This document shows positions 34,876 to 45,769 of a DNA stretch of 64,000 bases, one piece after another. The position numbers and the translations under genes are program-made. Below the pieces are notes generated by a model. That model was not told where the DNA came from. It searched no databases and saw only the letters and a program-made list of their open reading frames with translations. Numbering within the stretch: the stretch's first letter is position 1; each line of letters opens with the position of its first letter. Origin of the DNA: Emmonsiellopsis sp. PD_33 (taxonomy: Eukaryota; Ascomycota; Eurotiomycetes; Onygenales; Ajellomycetaceae); assembly GCA_032988165.1 (NCBI GenBank), contig JANTQF010000138.1, positions 1 to 64,000 on the forward strand. Reading direction: 5' to 3'.

Positions 34876-36599
34876 TCAAAACAGTCCCAAAAGCTCAATA
34901 TTAGCCTCAAAAACCGCCTCCTCCCTCACATGCTTCAACAAATACCCACAATTTTCCGCCGGATACTCCAGCAGCCTGAGAATGCGCGGATCCTCACTGT
35001 CTTCCAGAAACATGCAGACGGCAATACATTCCGAATGCACCCTGGGATGCATCCACCAATGGTTCTCCTGGCACTTTTTCCCCAGCCAGTAACCCAGAAT
35101 GAGCACGGCGCGCGGATCCTTCTTTTGCAGCAGCGCCGTGTAATCAGGCAGCAAGCGGCCCATGAACGAAGTGATCTTGCCAAAGTGTTCGCGCGTGGGT
35201 GGGAGAGGGAGTAAAGGGGAAAGCATGCGCAGGGGCCAGTGGTAAGGGTTCGTCTCTTCGGTCGTGTCATCTTCGATCCCGCAGAGTTCAGCGAGGCCCG
35301 GGTGGAGGCCTTCGGCGCCGGGACGGTGGTCGTCATATGTATGTTTGTCATCGTCGGATTCCATAAAAACTTTGAACCAGATGCTTTCTTGGAGGTGCGG
35401 GGCGGTGAAGCCTAGGAGGTAGCGGAGGCCGCATTGCAGGAGCAGCCAGTTCAGGGCGGTGGGGTCGTCGGAGAAGAGCCAGGATTTTTCTGGATGGTAA
35501 TCCTCGGAGGCGAAGGAGAGGACGCCCATGAGCATGCAGGTCGACATGAGGCCGTCCATGTTGTGCACGCCTATTGGGGTGGCGAGTTCCCTTTGATAAA
35601 GGGTGATGGCGCGCTGCCAGTGGTACCGTTCGGCGATGCTGTAGGATGGGTCCCATTTTAATAGGCGGCGAAGGTTCGTGGTGGCTACGCCTAGGATTGC
35701 ATGCATGAGATACGGTGTCTGAGATTAAGTTTGATCTATTAGTGACGTTGTGCGCGATCGTATGAGGAGAATAGTGGGGGGGTGGTTTGAAATGCCAGTA
35801 TCCGCAACTCACTTGAAAAGCTACACGAAGCATATCACCATTTGTCACATCTCTTCCAGTTTCCGTGAGTGCGGGGTTATCATTGGAAAGGTTTATAAAG
35901 TGATGGAAAGCTTCGATGCCTTTGGTATGAGACGCCCTAGAAACAATATGGAACTCATCATTGGTATTAGGAGCAAGCCGTAATGCCGACTCTATCTTAT
36001 CGGCAAGCTCTGACATGGCCAAAGAATAAGTGGTGGAATCAATTGCTCTCGTCTCAGCGAACTTGCTCGCAAATGGGAATGCGGACTTTGACTTGGGGAC
36101 CAATTGTGATTCCGCGTAGTCACAGGATATACCATAGGCCTCGCATTTTTTGCAGCCAGGCTTAGTTTCGTCGCACTGGAGGATGGGTACAGATTATTAT
36201 CAGATAACACCGTATCTAGACAGACATACCCCCCTCCTCAGGAATGCAGGCTACACACATACATGCATATGTACGACCTAGCCGAAAGGAGAAAGGGAGG
36301 AGATGGATCCATACCTTGACCCTGCGCTTCTTGCAATTGGAGCAACCAGTCCTCGACTTTCGATGCGGTTTGCGGGAGTGGAAGGCTGGCTCGTTCGATT
36401 GAGCGACATTCTGTTGCCGTTGTTGCTGAGACGGCTTGCTCGGCTGTCGTCGAGCATTGTTCTTAACGCGGAAGACAACCTGATTCCCAATCATGCGATT
36501 CAGAGGCGTAGCTGGAGGTTTCTGGCACTGCTCTTCATCCTGTTGGGTTTGAGAGAGTGGGAACGGTGATGGTTCCGGTGTGGGGAACATGCTTGCCAT
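34876..36599 (-). CDS. Zn2Cys6 (C6) fungal transcription factor
   Basis: A nuclear DNA-binding regulator. Exons 36599-36315, 36175-35813 and 35718-34876 join in frame to 496 aa. The zinc cluster uses Cys86, 89, 96, 103, 106 and 113 (CX2CX6CX6CX2CX6C; text GCSNCKKRRVKCDETKPGCK), preceded by a basic stretch SRKPHRKSR. The first intron (139 bp) falls exactly between Lys95 and Cys96, inside the cluster, a position often seen in fungal genes of this family. The C-terminal half, including LRVAFQTPYLMHAILGVATT and EKSWLFSDDPTALNWLLLQC, resembles the fungal transcription-factor regulatory region of the Upc2/sterol-uptake-regulator-like group. Target genes cannot be told from the sequence. The gene sits against the isochore edge with its 3' end facing it. 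Confidence 0.92.
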
Positions 36600-37788
36600 C
36601 GTGGGGGACTAGGGTTGGTGATTTTGGTAGTTATGTGATGTTATGCCGCTGCTTGCTAAACGAGAAGCGAGTACGAATAATCGCCGTTGGCGTTATGGTC
36701 CAGCCGCGGGAAAATATATGCGTCTAGTCCTTGAAGGTCTTCCCAACTGACCTTGTTGTCCGATTACATACGCGGTTCCTCTGTCATCTCAAAAACGGCT
36801 GGAGTGCTGCCTGATATATTGACGGGCTGATAGCGAGATGTTGACCACGGACGTCTTGCTTCACCGAGAAGGAGGCGTAAAACTCTCCCATAGGACATCA
36901 AGGAAGTATCTTGAGCTCTGCCCTACAGACAGCCTGGCGAACTCAGCAACCATCTCGCGTATTGCGCAGTTAGCTCGTGTTCTTCGCGTCAATCGAGAAG
37001 TCAACTTCCAAGCCTCAAGAACGAGGTCAGATATCTACTAAGCTCGAAACGGAAAGGAGTGGTTTTCATTCGGCGTGGGTAGATTCGATTGGTCGATGAG
37101 CCTGCCCTTGCTGACGTAATTTATGCGGGAGAACCTTAATTCCACGCGCTGATTGGTGGGTCCAGAGAACTTTATTTGGCCATGTGGGGCTGTGTCTGAT
37201 TATGTCAGCACCTACTTCCAACCTCAAAATTGCTTCTATCAATTAAATACGATTTCAATTTAATAAAGGATGCGCAATAAAGATCAACCAGAGGATGGTT
37301 TTTGCTTTTATGCCTTACCAGGTGCCATTTGAAGCCTATCTACAATTATCGCCCTGTAATATTTCCATCTTAGAGCCTAGCCTGCTTGTAATCAAGTTGT
37401 CAAGCACATCCAACCCCCACCTGCATCGCTATGCCTCTGATTTCCTTCACGTCAGCCTTGTCCAACTATATTTTTGACTCCCTGTTTTCTATACTTTGAG
37501 TTTTCTGTATTGCTATAGTTATCCCTTTTCTAGAACGCCGTGAGACCTACTTTCACCTAAAGCTATTTGAAGATGTAACTTGTGAAACGCGGGGCGTTGG
37601 GAGAAAATGACAGCAGAGGGAAAGACTAGGGAAAGAAGCAGAAGATAGCTAAATGTTATTTCTTGTGGGAAGAGTTCTGTGCAGGCAGTTGAAATATTTA
37701 TAACATAATATACATTGTTTTGTTCTTATCTGTTGAAAAGGGTAGGGCTAAACATACATGCGGAGAACTGGGTAAAGGAAAAGCAGGA
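36600..37788. promoter_or_regulatory. Upstream region of the transcription factor gene and 3' flank of COX10
   Basis: No supported gene in 1.2 kb. The left part is the probable promoter and 5' leader of the Zn2Cys6 gene. The right part is the probable 3' UTR of COX10. Open frames at 36,838-37,041 and 37,295-37,477 are short and featureless. Confidence 0.5.
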
Positions 37789-39378
37789 TCAAGGCAAAGG
37801 TCTTGTGGGTAATAATGCGTCCACGGGAACGTTCCCATCCTGGACATCCATCTCATCTTCTTCAAACTCCTCCTCGTCCTCGTCTTCTTCCTCGCCAAAC
37901 ACCCGAGTCCACACACCGTCCCATATTCCCTTCTTGGTAACAAGCGTCCCAACCATCAACAGAGGCAGATGCCAGACACTAGCCCAGAACAGCCCTCTCG
38001 CACTACCTGCTGCTCCGCCTAGCTTCCAGAACCTATAGGCCTCCTTTGCTAGCCAGCAATTTACCAACGTCCCCCCGACAAGGAATCCCCTGTCCACCAC
38101 GCCGTACCACCATAGCCCGGCGCAAATCGGGAACATGAGGATGGAATAACGCAAAGCCACACGACCATTCCGTGCGGGATTTGTCCACGCAAGCATTTTA
38201 TAACCTGCATTCTTATACTCGTCACGAATGGTATGCGAGAGAGAGTTGAAGTGGGGGAACTGCCAGGCGAACAGGATCGCAGCCATCAGCCAGCCACCTG
38301 GGCTGTCGGGGCCGAAGAGAAGGTCGCGCCATGTATCATGGCCTGTTGTGGCGGTTTGGCCGGCAGCAGCTGTCCAGCCCATCAGTGGCGGGATTCCACC
38401 AACGATAGCACCCACCCATGTATTTATAACCGAAATTCGTTTGAGGGGAGTATAAACGAACGCGTAGAGAAACAAATTAAAAGCGGAGAGAGCGGCGACG
38501 GTGGGATTCGTTCCCATGTATAAGGCGGTGATGCCGACTGTACCGGTGACGGCGGCGAATATGAGAGCAGCCCGTTTGGAGAGGAGTTTGCGAACAAGTG
38601 GTCGGTTGCGGGTCCGGGACATGCGGGCATCATGCTGTGGCTCAAAGAGCATGTTTAGCGTGTTGGCGCTAGCAGAGGAGAGGAATGTTCCGGCGGTGAG
38701 GTAGAGGAATGTAAGCGTTGAGGTGGATAGGGTCGGAAGAGGTGTAACGGAGGGGTCGAGGGCTAGGAGGGTGGGTATTGGGTAGAGGCCGTAGGCGGTG
38801 GTAGCAGTGAGGACGATGAGGAAGGATAGGTTTGGTTTGGTGAGGGCGAGGTATGTTGCCATTGTCCGTCGTAGAGAGGTTTTCGGGAGGGAAGACGAAA
38901 GGGTCGACAGGCGACTCGAGGCATCGGGACGGATCTCGTTGCTGGTGGCGGCAGCCTTCTGTTCAGCCTTCAATCTTTGTCGTCTTCGGTGGGGAAGTTC
39001 TCCGGTATCTTGAGGGTTGGGTTGCTTATTAGATGCGTCAATTGGGGTCCTGAGAGACGATTGTGGCTCGATCGTCGGAGCTGTGGAGTGGAACAGAGGG
39101 GAACGCTCTGTATGCTGTGACTGTCTCCTAATAAACCACTGAACAACACCGCTTTTTGGAAGATGGTTGGACGGCAACCCATTGGGCGAAAAGTAGGATT
39201 TCCGCAGTATTCTCGGTATCGTAGAGACCCGAGGCGCCTCATTTTGGACAATCCCGGTTGACACGAAGCCCCTCCTGGAGACCCGCGGCCGCAAAAGCAA
39301 GCGGGAGAAGCATTGGGAGCAGACGGCGGCGGAGCCTGATACCGCGCGGGGCCGGAGGACCAGAAGCGGAGAGGTCAT
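37789..39378 (-). CDS. COX10: Protohaem IX farnesyltransferase (haem O synthase), mitochondrial
   Basis: Transfers a farnesyl group to haem B to make haem O, the first committed step to the haem A of cytochrome c oxidase, in the inner mitochondrial membrane. Intronless, 529 aa. The N-terminus is rich in Arg/Ser/Leu with few acids ([17 protein letters not shown]), as a mitochondrial presequence. The UbiA-family core starts near 170. The first Asp-rich prenyl-diphosphate motif is [19 protein letters not shown] at 242-260, and the second region is [15 protein letters not shown] at 382-396. Multiple hydrophobic helices (for example 270-330, 361-376) fit the usual eight or nine. The extreme C-terminus is a Glu/Asp-rich tail ([14 protein letters not shown]). 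The start chosen is ATG 39378, the first ATG in frame. Divergent from the MPDU1-like gene. Confidence 0.95.
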   Translation of the reverse strand: MTSPLLVLRPRAVSGSAAVCSQCFSRLLLRPRVSRRGFVSTGIVQNEAPRVSTIPRILRKSYFSPNGLPSNHLPKSGVVQWFIRRQSQHTERSPLFHSTAPTIEPQSSLRTPIDASNKQPNPQDTGELPHRRRQRLKAEQKAAATSNEIRPDASSRLSTLSSSLPKTSLRRTMATYLALTKPNLSFLIVLTATTAYGLYPIPTLLALDPSVTPLPTLSTSTLTFLYLTAGTFLSSASANTLNMLFEPQHDARMSRTRNRPLVRKLLSKRAALIFAAVTGTVGITALYMGTNPTVAALSAFNLFLYAFVYTPLKRISVINTWVGAIVGGIPPLMGWTAAAGQTATTGHDTWRDLLFGPDSPGGWLMAAILFAWQFPHFNSLSHTIRDEYKNAGYKMLAWTNPARNGRVALRYSILMFPICAGLWWYGVVDRGFLVGGTLVNCWLAKEAYRFWKLGGAAGSARGLFWASVWHLPLLMVGTLVTKKGIWDGVWTRVFGEEEDEDEEEFEEDEMDVQDGNVPVDALLPTRPLP

Positions 39379-39839
39379 GGCCAAACCAGGATGCACTCAA
39401 TTGGCAGCCTGAGCCATCAGAGACCTCGCCATGGACATGGGGCTGTTGCGGAGAGATATTGTCGTCGTCGTTGGATGCGCGAAGTTGATTCTTTTGGATT
39501 TCTTGATCGGGACGCCGGGTCAATGTTTGGCCGGGGCTCGTCACGTGAGGCGGGTTTTCGCCGCCATCAAGCTGTATTTTGTGTGAGGATAGCAAGATGG
39601 GATGGAAGATATGTAGAGAAATAGTCAAAATAATCAAATATATCACATAAAGCCGTTAGCCAGGACAAAAACTATCATGAAAACGTAGCAACTGTCCTGT
39701 CCCAGATCCGCCCGGCGCATATCTATCTACTTCGCCCTTTGCCTCCGTCATATTTACTTCTCCACAACCACAACATCCCTCCACAGCGTCAACAACGTCT
39801 ACAACGTCAACCACAACGACGACGGATCACGGAGCAGCC
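39379..39839. promoter_or_regulatory. Divergent promoter region (COX10 / MPDU1-like)
   Basis: 461 bases between two divergent starts, so both promoters lie here. CAACGTC-type repeats (CAACAACGTCTACAACGTCA) occur just before the MPDU1-like start at 39,787-39,815. An antisense-looking open frame over the COX10 5' end is a shadow. Confidence 0.6.
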
Positions 39840-40836
39840 ATGGACTCTCTCCAGCAAACCCTCCAATCCAACCTCCTCACCCCGCTCCAGCCCTATCTCC
39901 TCCCCATAACCACCTCCCTCCCCCAACCCATCAACGATGCCCTCATCTCCCTCATCGGCGAACCCTGCTACACCTCCCTCGTCCGCTCCCTCGACGTGAC
40001 CGAAGACCCGGCCTGTCTGCCTCTCGCAATCTCCAAAGTCCTCGGCGTCGCCATCGTCGCCTTCAGCGCCATCGTCAAAGTGCCCCAGATCCTGAAACTG
40101 GTTTCCTCCCGCTCCTCGTCCGGCGTCTCCTTCACTTCCTACGCCCTCGAGACCACGAGTCTCCTCATCACCCTTGCGTACAACGCGCGCCAGAAATTTC
40201 CGTTCAGCACGTATGGCGAGTCTGCGCTGATTGCGGCGCAGGATGTCGTTGTTGGCGTCCTGGTGCTAGCTTTCTCGGGACAGTCTGCCGCAGCCGGCGC
40301 GTTTGTTGCGGCCGTTGCGGGTGTGGTGTATGCGCTGTTGTTCAGCGGCGAGACTCTGGTGGATCAGGGGACGATGGGTTACTTGCAGGCCGGCGCAGGA
40401 ATGCTGGGTGTTGCCAGCAAATTGCCCCAGATCTTGACTATCTGGAAGGAGGGTGGGACTGGGCAGCTCAGTGCCTTTGCGGTATGTTACTCTCTGATGA
40501 TAAAACCTACTATATAAAACCCTGAAACTAAACACTTAACCTTTACAGGTCTTCAATTACCTCTTCGGATCCCTCTCGCGCATCTTCACTACCCTGCAAG
40601 AAGTCGACGATAAACTTATTCTCTACGGCTTCGTGGCCGGCTTCTCCCTGAACCTGATCCTGGCCTTGCAGATGATCTACTACTGGAACGCGCCCTCTGG
40701 TGCCGCTGCTCCGGCCAAGAAGTCGACGGGTAAAAAGGCTCAACGGATGAAGGAGGTGCAGATTCCTGTGGCGAAAGCATCCGGTGTCTCGCCGGGTCCC
40801 TCTGGAAAGGGGCCCACTACGAGACGACGGGGTTAG
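39840..40836 (+). CDS. PQ-loop membrane protein, MPDU1-like (mannose-P-dolichol utilization defect 1)
   Basis: A multi-pass membrane protein of the PQ-loop/SWEET-like superfamily. Mammalian MPDU1 is needed for use of dolichol-phosphate mannose and glucose in the ER. Exons 39840-40481 and 40549-40836 give 309 aa. The two PQ motifs are visible: KVPQILKLVSSRSSSGVSF (Pro82-Gln83) and KLPQILTIWKEGGTGQLSAF (Pro196-Gln197), each followed by hydrophobic helices, as in MPDU1. About seven membrane segments. The C-terminus is basic (KKSTGKKAQRMKE; TTRRRG), which may be an ER-retention type tail, although this is not shown. The 67-bp intron falls right after the second PQ loop. Confidence 0.9.
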
Positions 40837-41285
40837 GTTTGCTGAAATTCTCCCCCCGTTTATGGAGGTTTTGCAGCATGTTTTCTGTGTTTATATCCTT
40901 TCAGGCCTGCTATTTTCTGGGAGGGTTCCTTCTTCTTCCTCTTCTTTTTTTTTAAAAAAAAACAAAACATACAGTTATGTACACTCGTTTTTACGTGAGG
41001 TTTATAATATTAATATCCTTTAACCTTGGCATCTATGGTTTTCGCAGGTATCATTAGGTTCTCATTTAAATATCAAATGGAGATGCAGCTCCCATAGGCA
41101 TTGGTATGAATTCCAATCGGGTTCTTTCAGTACCTTCTTCAACATCTCATGTCAGTCTTCTACCACGCCCCAATGAGCCGAAATTCCCAGCAAATACACT
41201 CGGATATACCGACCCCAGCCATTGAAACCCATGTAACCCCCAATATCCCCAACGCCAGCACCACCTAGCTAAATATATAAGTAAA
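40837..41285. other. Intergenic region between convergent MPDU1-like gene and MED8
   Basis: Tail-to-tail spacer with T-rich and A-rich runs (TTTTTTTTTAAAAAAAAA-like at about 40,946-40,963). No gene recognised. Probably both 3' UTRs. Confidence 0.5.
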
Positions 41286-42064
41286 TCACCTCCCCCTCCC
41301 CCCCTGCCCCGTCATCATAAACCGAAACATATCCCCCATGGGCACCGCCGGCCCCCCCACCGGAGCCCCAGACAGCGCACCAGCCCCATCCGCCCTCCTC
41401 TGCGCACCAACCCCCTCCATCTGCCCCGCATCCTCTTCCTCCTCAGACTCCTCCTCACTCCCACTCTCACTCCCACTATCCTCCACCAACCGCCTCCTCA
41501 ACCCCGTCACCACACTCTTAACCCCCGCCTCCCTTTCCTCAAGCGTATAATCGCCACCCCAATTCCTCCTCCGCGCCTCCATATTCGCCTCAACAGGCGC
41601 CCAATGCCACAGCTCCGTCAGCTGTGCCGCCGTCAGGTTCTTTTGCTGCTGCGTGTTGGTAGCGGTGTTCCCCAGCGAGCGGCCGCGGGACACCCAGTCC
41701 TCGACGCGGGGTTCGAGCTTTGTACGTAATAGCTGGCTGAGCATTGCGGCTTCGGAGTGGCCGGGAAATTGCGGGGTGGGGTAGGCGACGAGCGAGGAGA
41801 GGAGGGTTTCGTGGTCTGTTAGTTGTTGGGAGACGGTGAGGAGGTTGTTGGAGATTATGGTTGCTTGGGATTGGAGGGAGGACCTGGGGTTGGGGGGTTA
41901 GGTTGGGGGTATATAGATGATAGGGAGGGGGGGGGGTACCAGGCGGGGAGGGGGTCGCTTTGGTTGATGTTGTTTATGAGCGAGGCGAGGGATTGGGTGA
42001 GCTGCACGAGGCGCTGGCGGGTTTGTTCGAGGACTTTGAGCTGGTCGGGGGTTATGGAGGACAT
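41286..42064 (-). CDS. MED8: Mediator of RNA polymerase II transcription subunit 8
   Basis: A head-module subunit of Mediator, which links transcription factors to RNA polymerase II in the nucleus. Exons 42064-41940 and 41883-41286 give 240 aa. The N-terminal helix MSSITPDQLKVLEQTRQRLV and LTQSLASLINNINQSDPLPAW, continuing across a 56-bp intron into SSLQSQATIISNNLLTVSQQ, is the conserved Med8 region, followed by YPTPQFPGHSEAAMLSQLLR, typical of fungal Med8. The block WHWAPVEANMEARRRNWGGD is also characteristic. The C-terminal third is acidic (SGSESGSEEESEEEEDAG) and Gly-rich. The length suits fungal orthologues. Divergent from the F-box/ankyrin gene. Confidence 0.92.
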
Positions 42065-42460
42065 GGCTGCGGTGGGCTGTATGGGCTGCTCTCTGACTCT
42101 CTGGTGATGATGTTGATACACAGCTCGATGGGAAAAGAAAGAAGTTCATGCTGGTTGGTTGCTGGCCGAGGTGGTCCGAGCGTTAACGTTTTTGGCTCGC
42201 CCGGCTAAGCTTAACCGAAAACAGTTAGTGTGGGGACATCACTCATCCAACCTCCACGGCTGATATCTGATATCGGATATCTTGTTTACGCCCTTCTCTT
42301 TTGACATCCACGGGACACTGAGCTGTGCTAGATAGCAGCACGCGAATGACGCACATATCGCGTTGACCACACCTCATATCATCACGGAGACTTGCCTTTC
42401 CTCACCCGCTCCTGTTGGCAGCATACCTAGTACGTTGTCTGTTCGACATTAGTAACCAAA
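42065..42460. promoter_or_regulatory. Divergent promoter region (MED8 / F-box-ankyrin gene) with GATATC repeats
   Basis: 396 bases between divergent starts. Near 42,262-42,285 the palindrome GATATC occurs three times in close succession (TGATATCTGATATCGGATAT), giving clustered GATA and ATC half-sites. Whether a regulator binds is unknown. Confidence 0.5.
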
Positions 42461-43777
42461 ATGCCGTTTCTGGATCTCCCCAACGAGTTGATACAACACA
42501 TAACGCACCATCTAGAAGACGACAGCGATATCAGCCGGTTCTCCCGCACATCCGTGCATTTGCACCATTTACTCAATGACTACCTCTATGTGAACAACGT
42601 ACAGCGCCATGACAGCTCAGCGTTATTATGGGCTGCCCATCGTGGAAGGGAAGAAACGGCACGCCGAATGTTGGGCAAAGGCGCCAACGTTGACGTTAAA
42701 GACTCGCCGCACAAGTACACCGATCGCCACATAACGTCCTCCCAGACGCCATTGGCTATCGCCTCCTTTGATGGCCATCTAAATGTCGTTAGGTGTCTTG
42801 TGGAAAACGGTGCTGTAATCAACCGCCGGGATAGTAGCGGCATGACAGCGCTAGCGCGGGCGGCTTCTCGGGGCCACACGGCGGTGGTGAGGTTTCTGGA
42901 AGAAAAGGGTGCTGATGTTCACCCTCCCAATACCACCGCGACCTCCCCTTTGAGTATTGCGGCGGAGAACGGGCACGAAGAAGTGGTCAGATTCTTAGTG
43001 GACAAGGGCGTCGATGTCAACGCTGGGGACGATATCGGCGAGACTGCCCTATGGCATGCGGCGGATTACGGACATGACGCCGTTGTTAAGTTTTTAATTG
43101 AAGAGGGTGCGGTGTTTGACGACCCTAACAACGATGGACTAACACCGCTAGGGTCTGCTGCGTTTAGGGGGAAGGAAGCGGTGGTTAGGCTTCTCCTCGA
43201 AAAGGGCGCCAGGGTTGACTTTAGGAATATTTCGGGCCGGACGCCACTGTCTACAGCAGCCATCGCGGGACACGCGGACCTGATTCGCCTGTTAGTCGAG
43301 AACGGTGCCGAGATCAACTCGAAAGATGGTTATGGATACACGGCGTTGACACTCGCGGCTTTAGCTGGCTTTGTGAGAACTATTGAAATTCTAATTGAAC
43401 TAGGTGCTGATATCGAATCTAAGGACCTTGATGGGTGCACACCGCTGTGGGCGGCAGTGGAGAATGGGAAAGAGGCAGTGATAAAATTGCTCGTCGAGAA
43501 GGGTGCGGATATCCATGCTCGGAACCTAGATGACCAGCCGCCCATATTCGGTGCTGTTTACCAGTCTCGCAAGGAGATAATTAAAATGCTGTTCGAAATG
43601 GGGTTTGATATTGACCCGAAGGATATGAATGGACGAACGCCGTTATTTGCCGCCGTTATCCGACGCGACAACGTTATCGTTAAGCTGTTGGTTGAATTGG
43701 GTGCCGATATGCATTCTGAGGATATAGATGGCGTCAGCCCTTTGGCGTACACACTGGAAAGGGGTGGCGTGATTTGA
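42461..43777 (+). CDS. F-box protein with ankyrin repeats
   Basis: Intronless, 438 aa. The N-terminus FLDLPNELIQHITHHLEDDS with FSRTSVHLHHLLNDYLY is a clear fungal F-box, which would bind Skp1 in an SCF ubiquitin ligase. From about residue 54 to the end there are roughly eleven ankyrin repeats, each with TPL(A) and GH..VV..L(L/V)E.GA(D/E)(I/V) signatures, for example TPLAIASFDGHLNVVRCLVE and TPLSTAAIAGHADLIRLLVE. The last repeats near 370-438 are also full length, so the protein looks complete. The combination fits a substrate adaptor, although targets are unknown. Such genes are expanded and variable in Eurotiomycetes. The ATG at 42461 directly precedes the F-box. Confidence 0.92.
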   Translation: MPFLDLPNELIQHITHHLEDDSDISRFSRTSVHLHHLLNDYLYVNNVQRHDSSALLWAAHRGREETARRMLGKGANVDVKDSPHKYTDRHITSSQTPLAIASFDGHLNVVRCLVENGAVINRRDSSGMTALARAASRGHTAVVRFLEEKGADVHPPNTTATSPLSIAAENGHEEVVRFLVDKGVDVNAGDDIGETALWHAADYGHDAVVKFLIEEGAVFDDPNNDGLTPLGSAAFRGKEAVVRLLLEKGARVDFRNISGRTPLSTAAIAGHADLIRLLVENGAEINSKDGYGYTALTLAALAGFVRTIEILIELGADIESKDLDGCTPLWAAVENGKEAVIKLLVEKGADIHARNLDDQPPIFGAVYQSRKEIIKMLFEMGFDIDPKDMNGRTPLFAAVIRRDNVIVKLLVELGADMHSEDIDGVSPLAYTLERGGVI

Positions 43778-44564
43778 TTCAGTTGTTAGGGGGGGGATCT
43801 GGTATATAGAATGTCTAAATAAATGAGATCTTCCCTTCAGCTGATTACTGTCCAAACCTAACCGGTTCCAACGGATGACGGATACAGTTCTGCGGAATTA
43901 CAGTACCAGTTTGTTCGGGTGGATGGGGGACGAGTAACAAATTAATGCTTCATCAAATTCTGATATTGTCATTATACAATGGGGGGTAGGAAGCGGTAGA
44001 AAAATAGAGGGGTTGAGAAACTCATAACATCGTGTAGCATGTGCAACCGTGTTTTTTGTTAAATTTCTTCGTATCGAGGAGCATGCAACTAAATACTTGC
44101 ATGTGAAATCCTCCCTCACGCACGCACGCACTCTCATTCTCCTGGCAAGAGAGCGAAAAAATACAGCGTCGGATAGAGATATCTAGAGGAATAAAACCGA
44201 GGAATGAAATAGAGCGAAAACTATAAAAATATACATGGGGAGGGGGAGGAGGAGGGGTTGGGCGAGGGGTATTAAGCCGATACAGAAGAAACACTGGGCC
44301 CCAAGAAAAAATAGAAATAGAAATAGGATCAGCCAAAGGGAGTATCATACGGTAGAATGTCTGGATGGCAAGGCCGACAGAGTGTAACCGGGTAAATAAA
44401 TAGAAGCATTGCCCCATTAACGACTTAAAGGACCCGAAAGGTTCAAGCATATATAGATGAGAAACAAAAAAAAAAAAAACTCCACCTTATCTCTCATGAA
44501 CTAGAGGGGAAAAGTTGAAACGCCAGCATATATATCCCTTTTTCAAATATATTTAAAAAGAAAA
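43778..44564. other. Intergenic region between convergent genes
   Basis: No supported gene. It contains a CACGCACGCACGCAC microsatellite at about 44,117-44,131, a poly-A run near 44,467-44,480 and G-rich patches. Open frames on the minus strand (43,898-44,450) are featureless. Probable 3' UTRs. Confidence 0.5.
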
Positions 44565-45769
44565 TCAAGACCCCCCCTTTTCCATAGATTTCCGCGGTGG
44601 AGGGGGTGGGAACAGTTTCGGAACCGCAGTCTCCTGTGTCGGCGACGCGGTTGCGAACTGCGGTGTTGTGACCGACGAAGGAGACGTCTCCATCTCATGC
44701 GCTTCGGGAGGGTACTTTACATCTTGCTGCACTCCACCACCAGGCGCATAATCAGCGGGCTGGTATTCCATATACGGAGCTTGGAATTCGGGCTGATAAG
44801 GCGACGGGTTCCCCCAGCTCCTCCGTAACTGGTCATGGACCGGTGTCATCATGCTCGTATCGTTCCATCGCTCGTGGAGATGGGAGGGTTGGCTGTGTCG
44901 CTTGGCGCGGCGGCGGCGGCGGTGGATGCAGAATATACAGCCGATACATAGCCCGAGGAGGATTAGGAGAAATGCGAGGATGGGGAGGACGATGACGAGG
45001 ATTAGGTTTTTGACTCCTTTTTGGACGGTGCCGGGGGGTGGGGCGGGTGCGGTTGAAGGGCGGGGTTCGAGGAGTTCGGCGTTGAATATCTTGTCTGGTT
45101 CGATGATGAAGGGGGTGTTTTCGGCCACTTTTGCGCTGCATCCTTGTCTTATGGTTTCGACGTCTGGAATATCATTATTAATGGTGGGAAGTTCTAATTG
45201 ATTTGATGGAAAATGCGTACAGTTGGCGAGGAGTCTTTCATCCTCTGTATAGTTGTAGCAGGCTGCACATCGAGTAACGATGTTGTCGGCAAAAGCTCCC
45301 ATTCCACAGAAATCATACATGTTACGGCCCGTTGGCTTATTCAAGTCGAGTTCTAGGGCCTCCTTCAGGGATTCGCATGCGACCTGACATGGAGTGGATA
45401 GAGATTGTTTGACGGATGGAAAGCCGTATACGCAACTCGAGAATGTATAGCGGAGGTTGTCTGTTAGGATAATTAGCATCGGAGATAGTTTGCTTGTGGG
45501 AGTGTGCTTTTTGACATACAAAGTCCCCATTTAGGATCTGATTCTTCCGATTTGCTGTTGAAGTAACTACTCTCCAATGAGCACGATACACAGTCCTTAA
45601 ACTGGGACCCAGGCAGAGAGTCATATTGATAATCGTTACAGACGATCTCGTCTCCGGTTGTGTTTGCAGTATTGCCGCAGACGTTCTCACAGGGGGAGCC
45701 AGCTGTTACCCGCAGCCCAGATACTGCGCGGACAAGGAAAAGGGTCAAGGGCAGGAATGCAAAAAGCAT
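44565..45769 (-). CDS. Secretory-pathway single-pass membrane protein, Cys-rich ectodomain, function unknown
   Basis: Exons 45769-45520 and 45460-44565 give 381 aa. The N-terminus MLFAFLPLTLFLVRAVSGLR is a signal peptide. The extracellular part (about 20-234) is Cys-rich with blocks SPCENVCGNTANTTGDEIVC, KWGLYNLRYTFSSCVYGF (across the intron), STPCQVACESL and RCAACYNYTEDERLLANC, and has potential N-glycosylation sites. A single hydrophobic helix at about 235-262 (LILVIVLPILAFLLILLGLC) is followed by HRRRRRAKRH, a stop-transfer signal, and a roughly 110-residue cytoplasmic tail rich in Pro/Tyr/Ser ending PPPPPRKSMEKGGS. It resembles uncharacterised fungal surface proteins. A sensor or cell-wall role is only inference. 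Confidence 0.85.
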
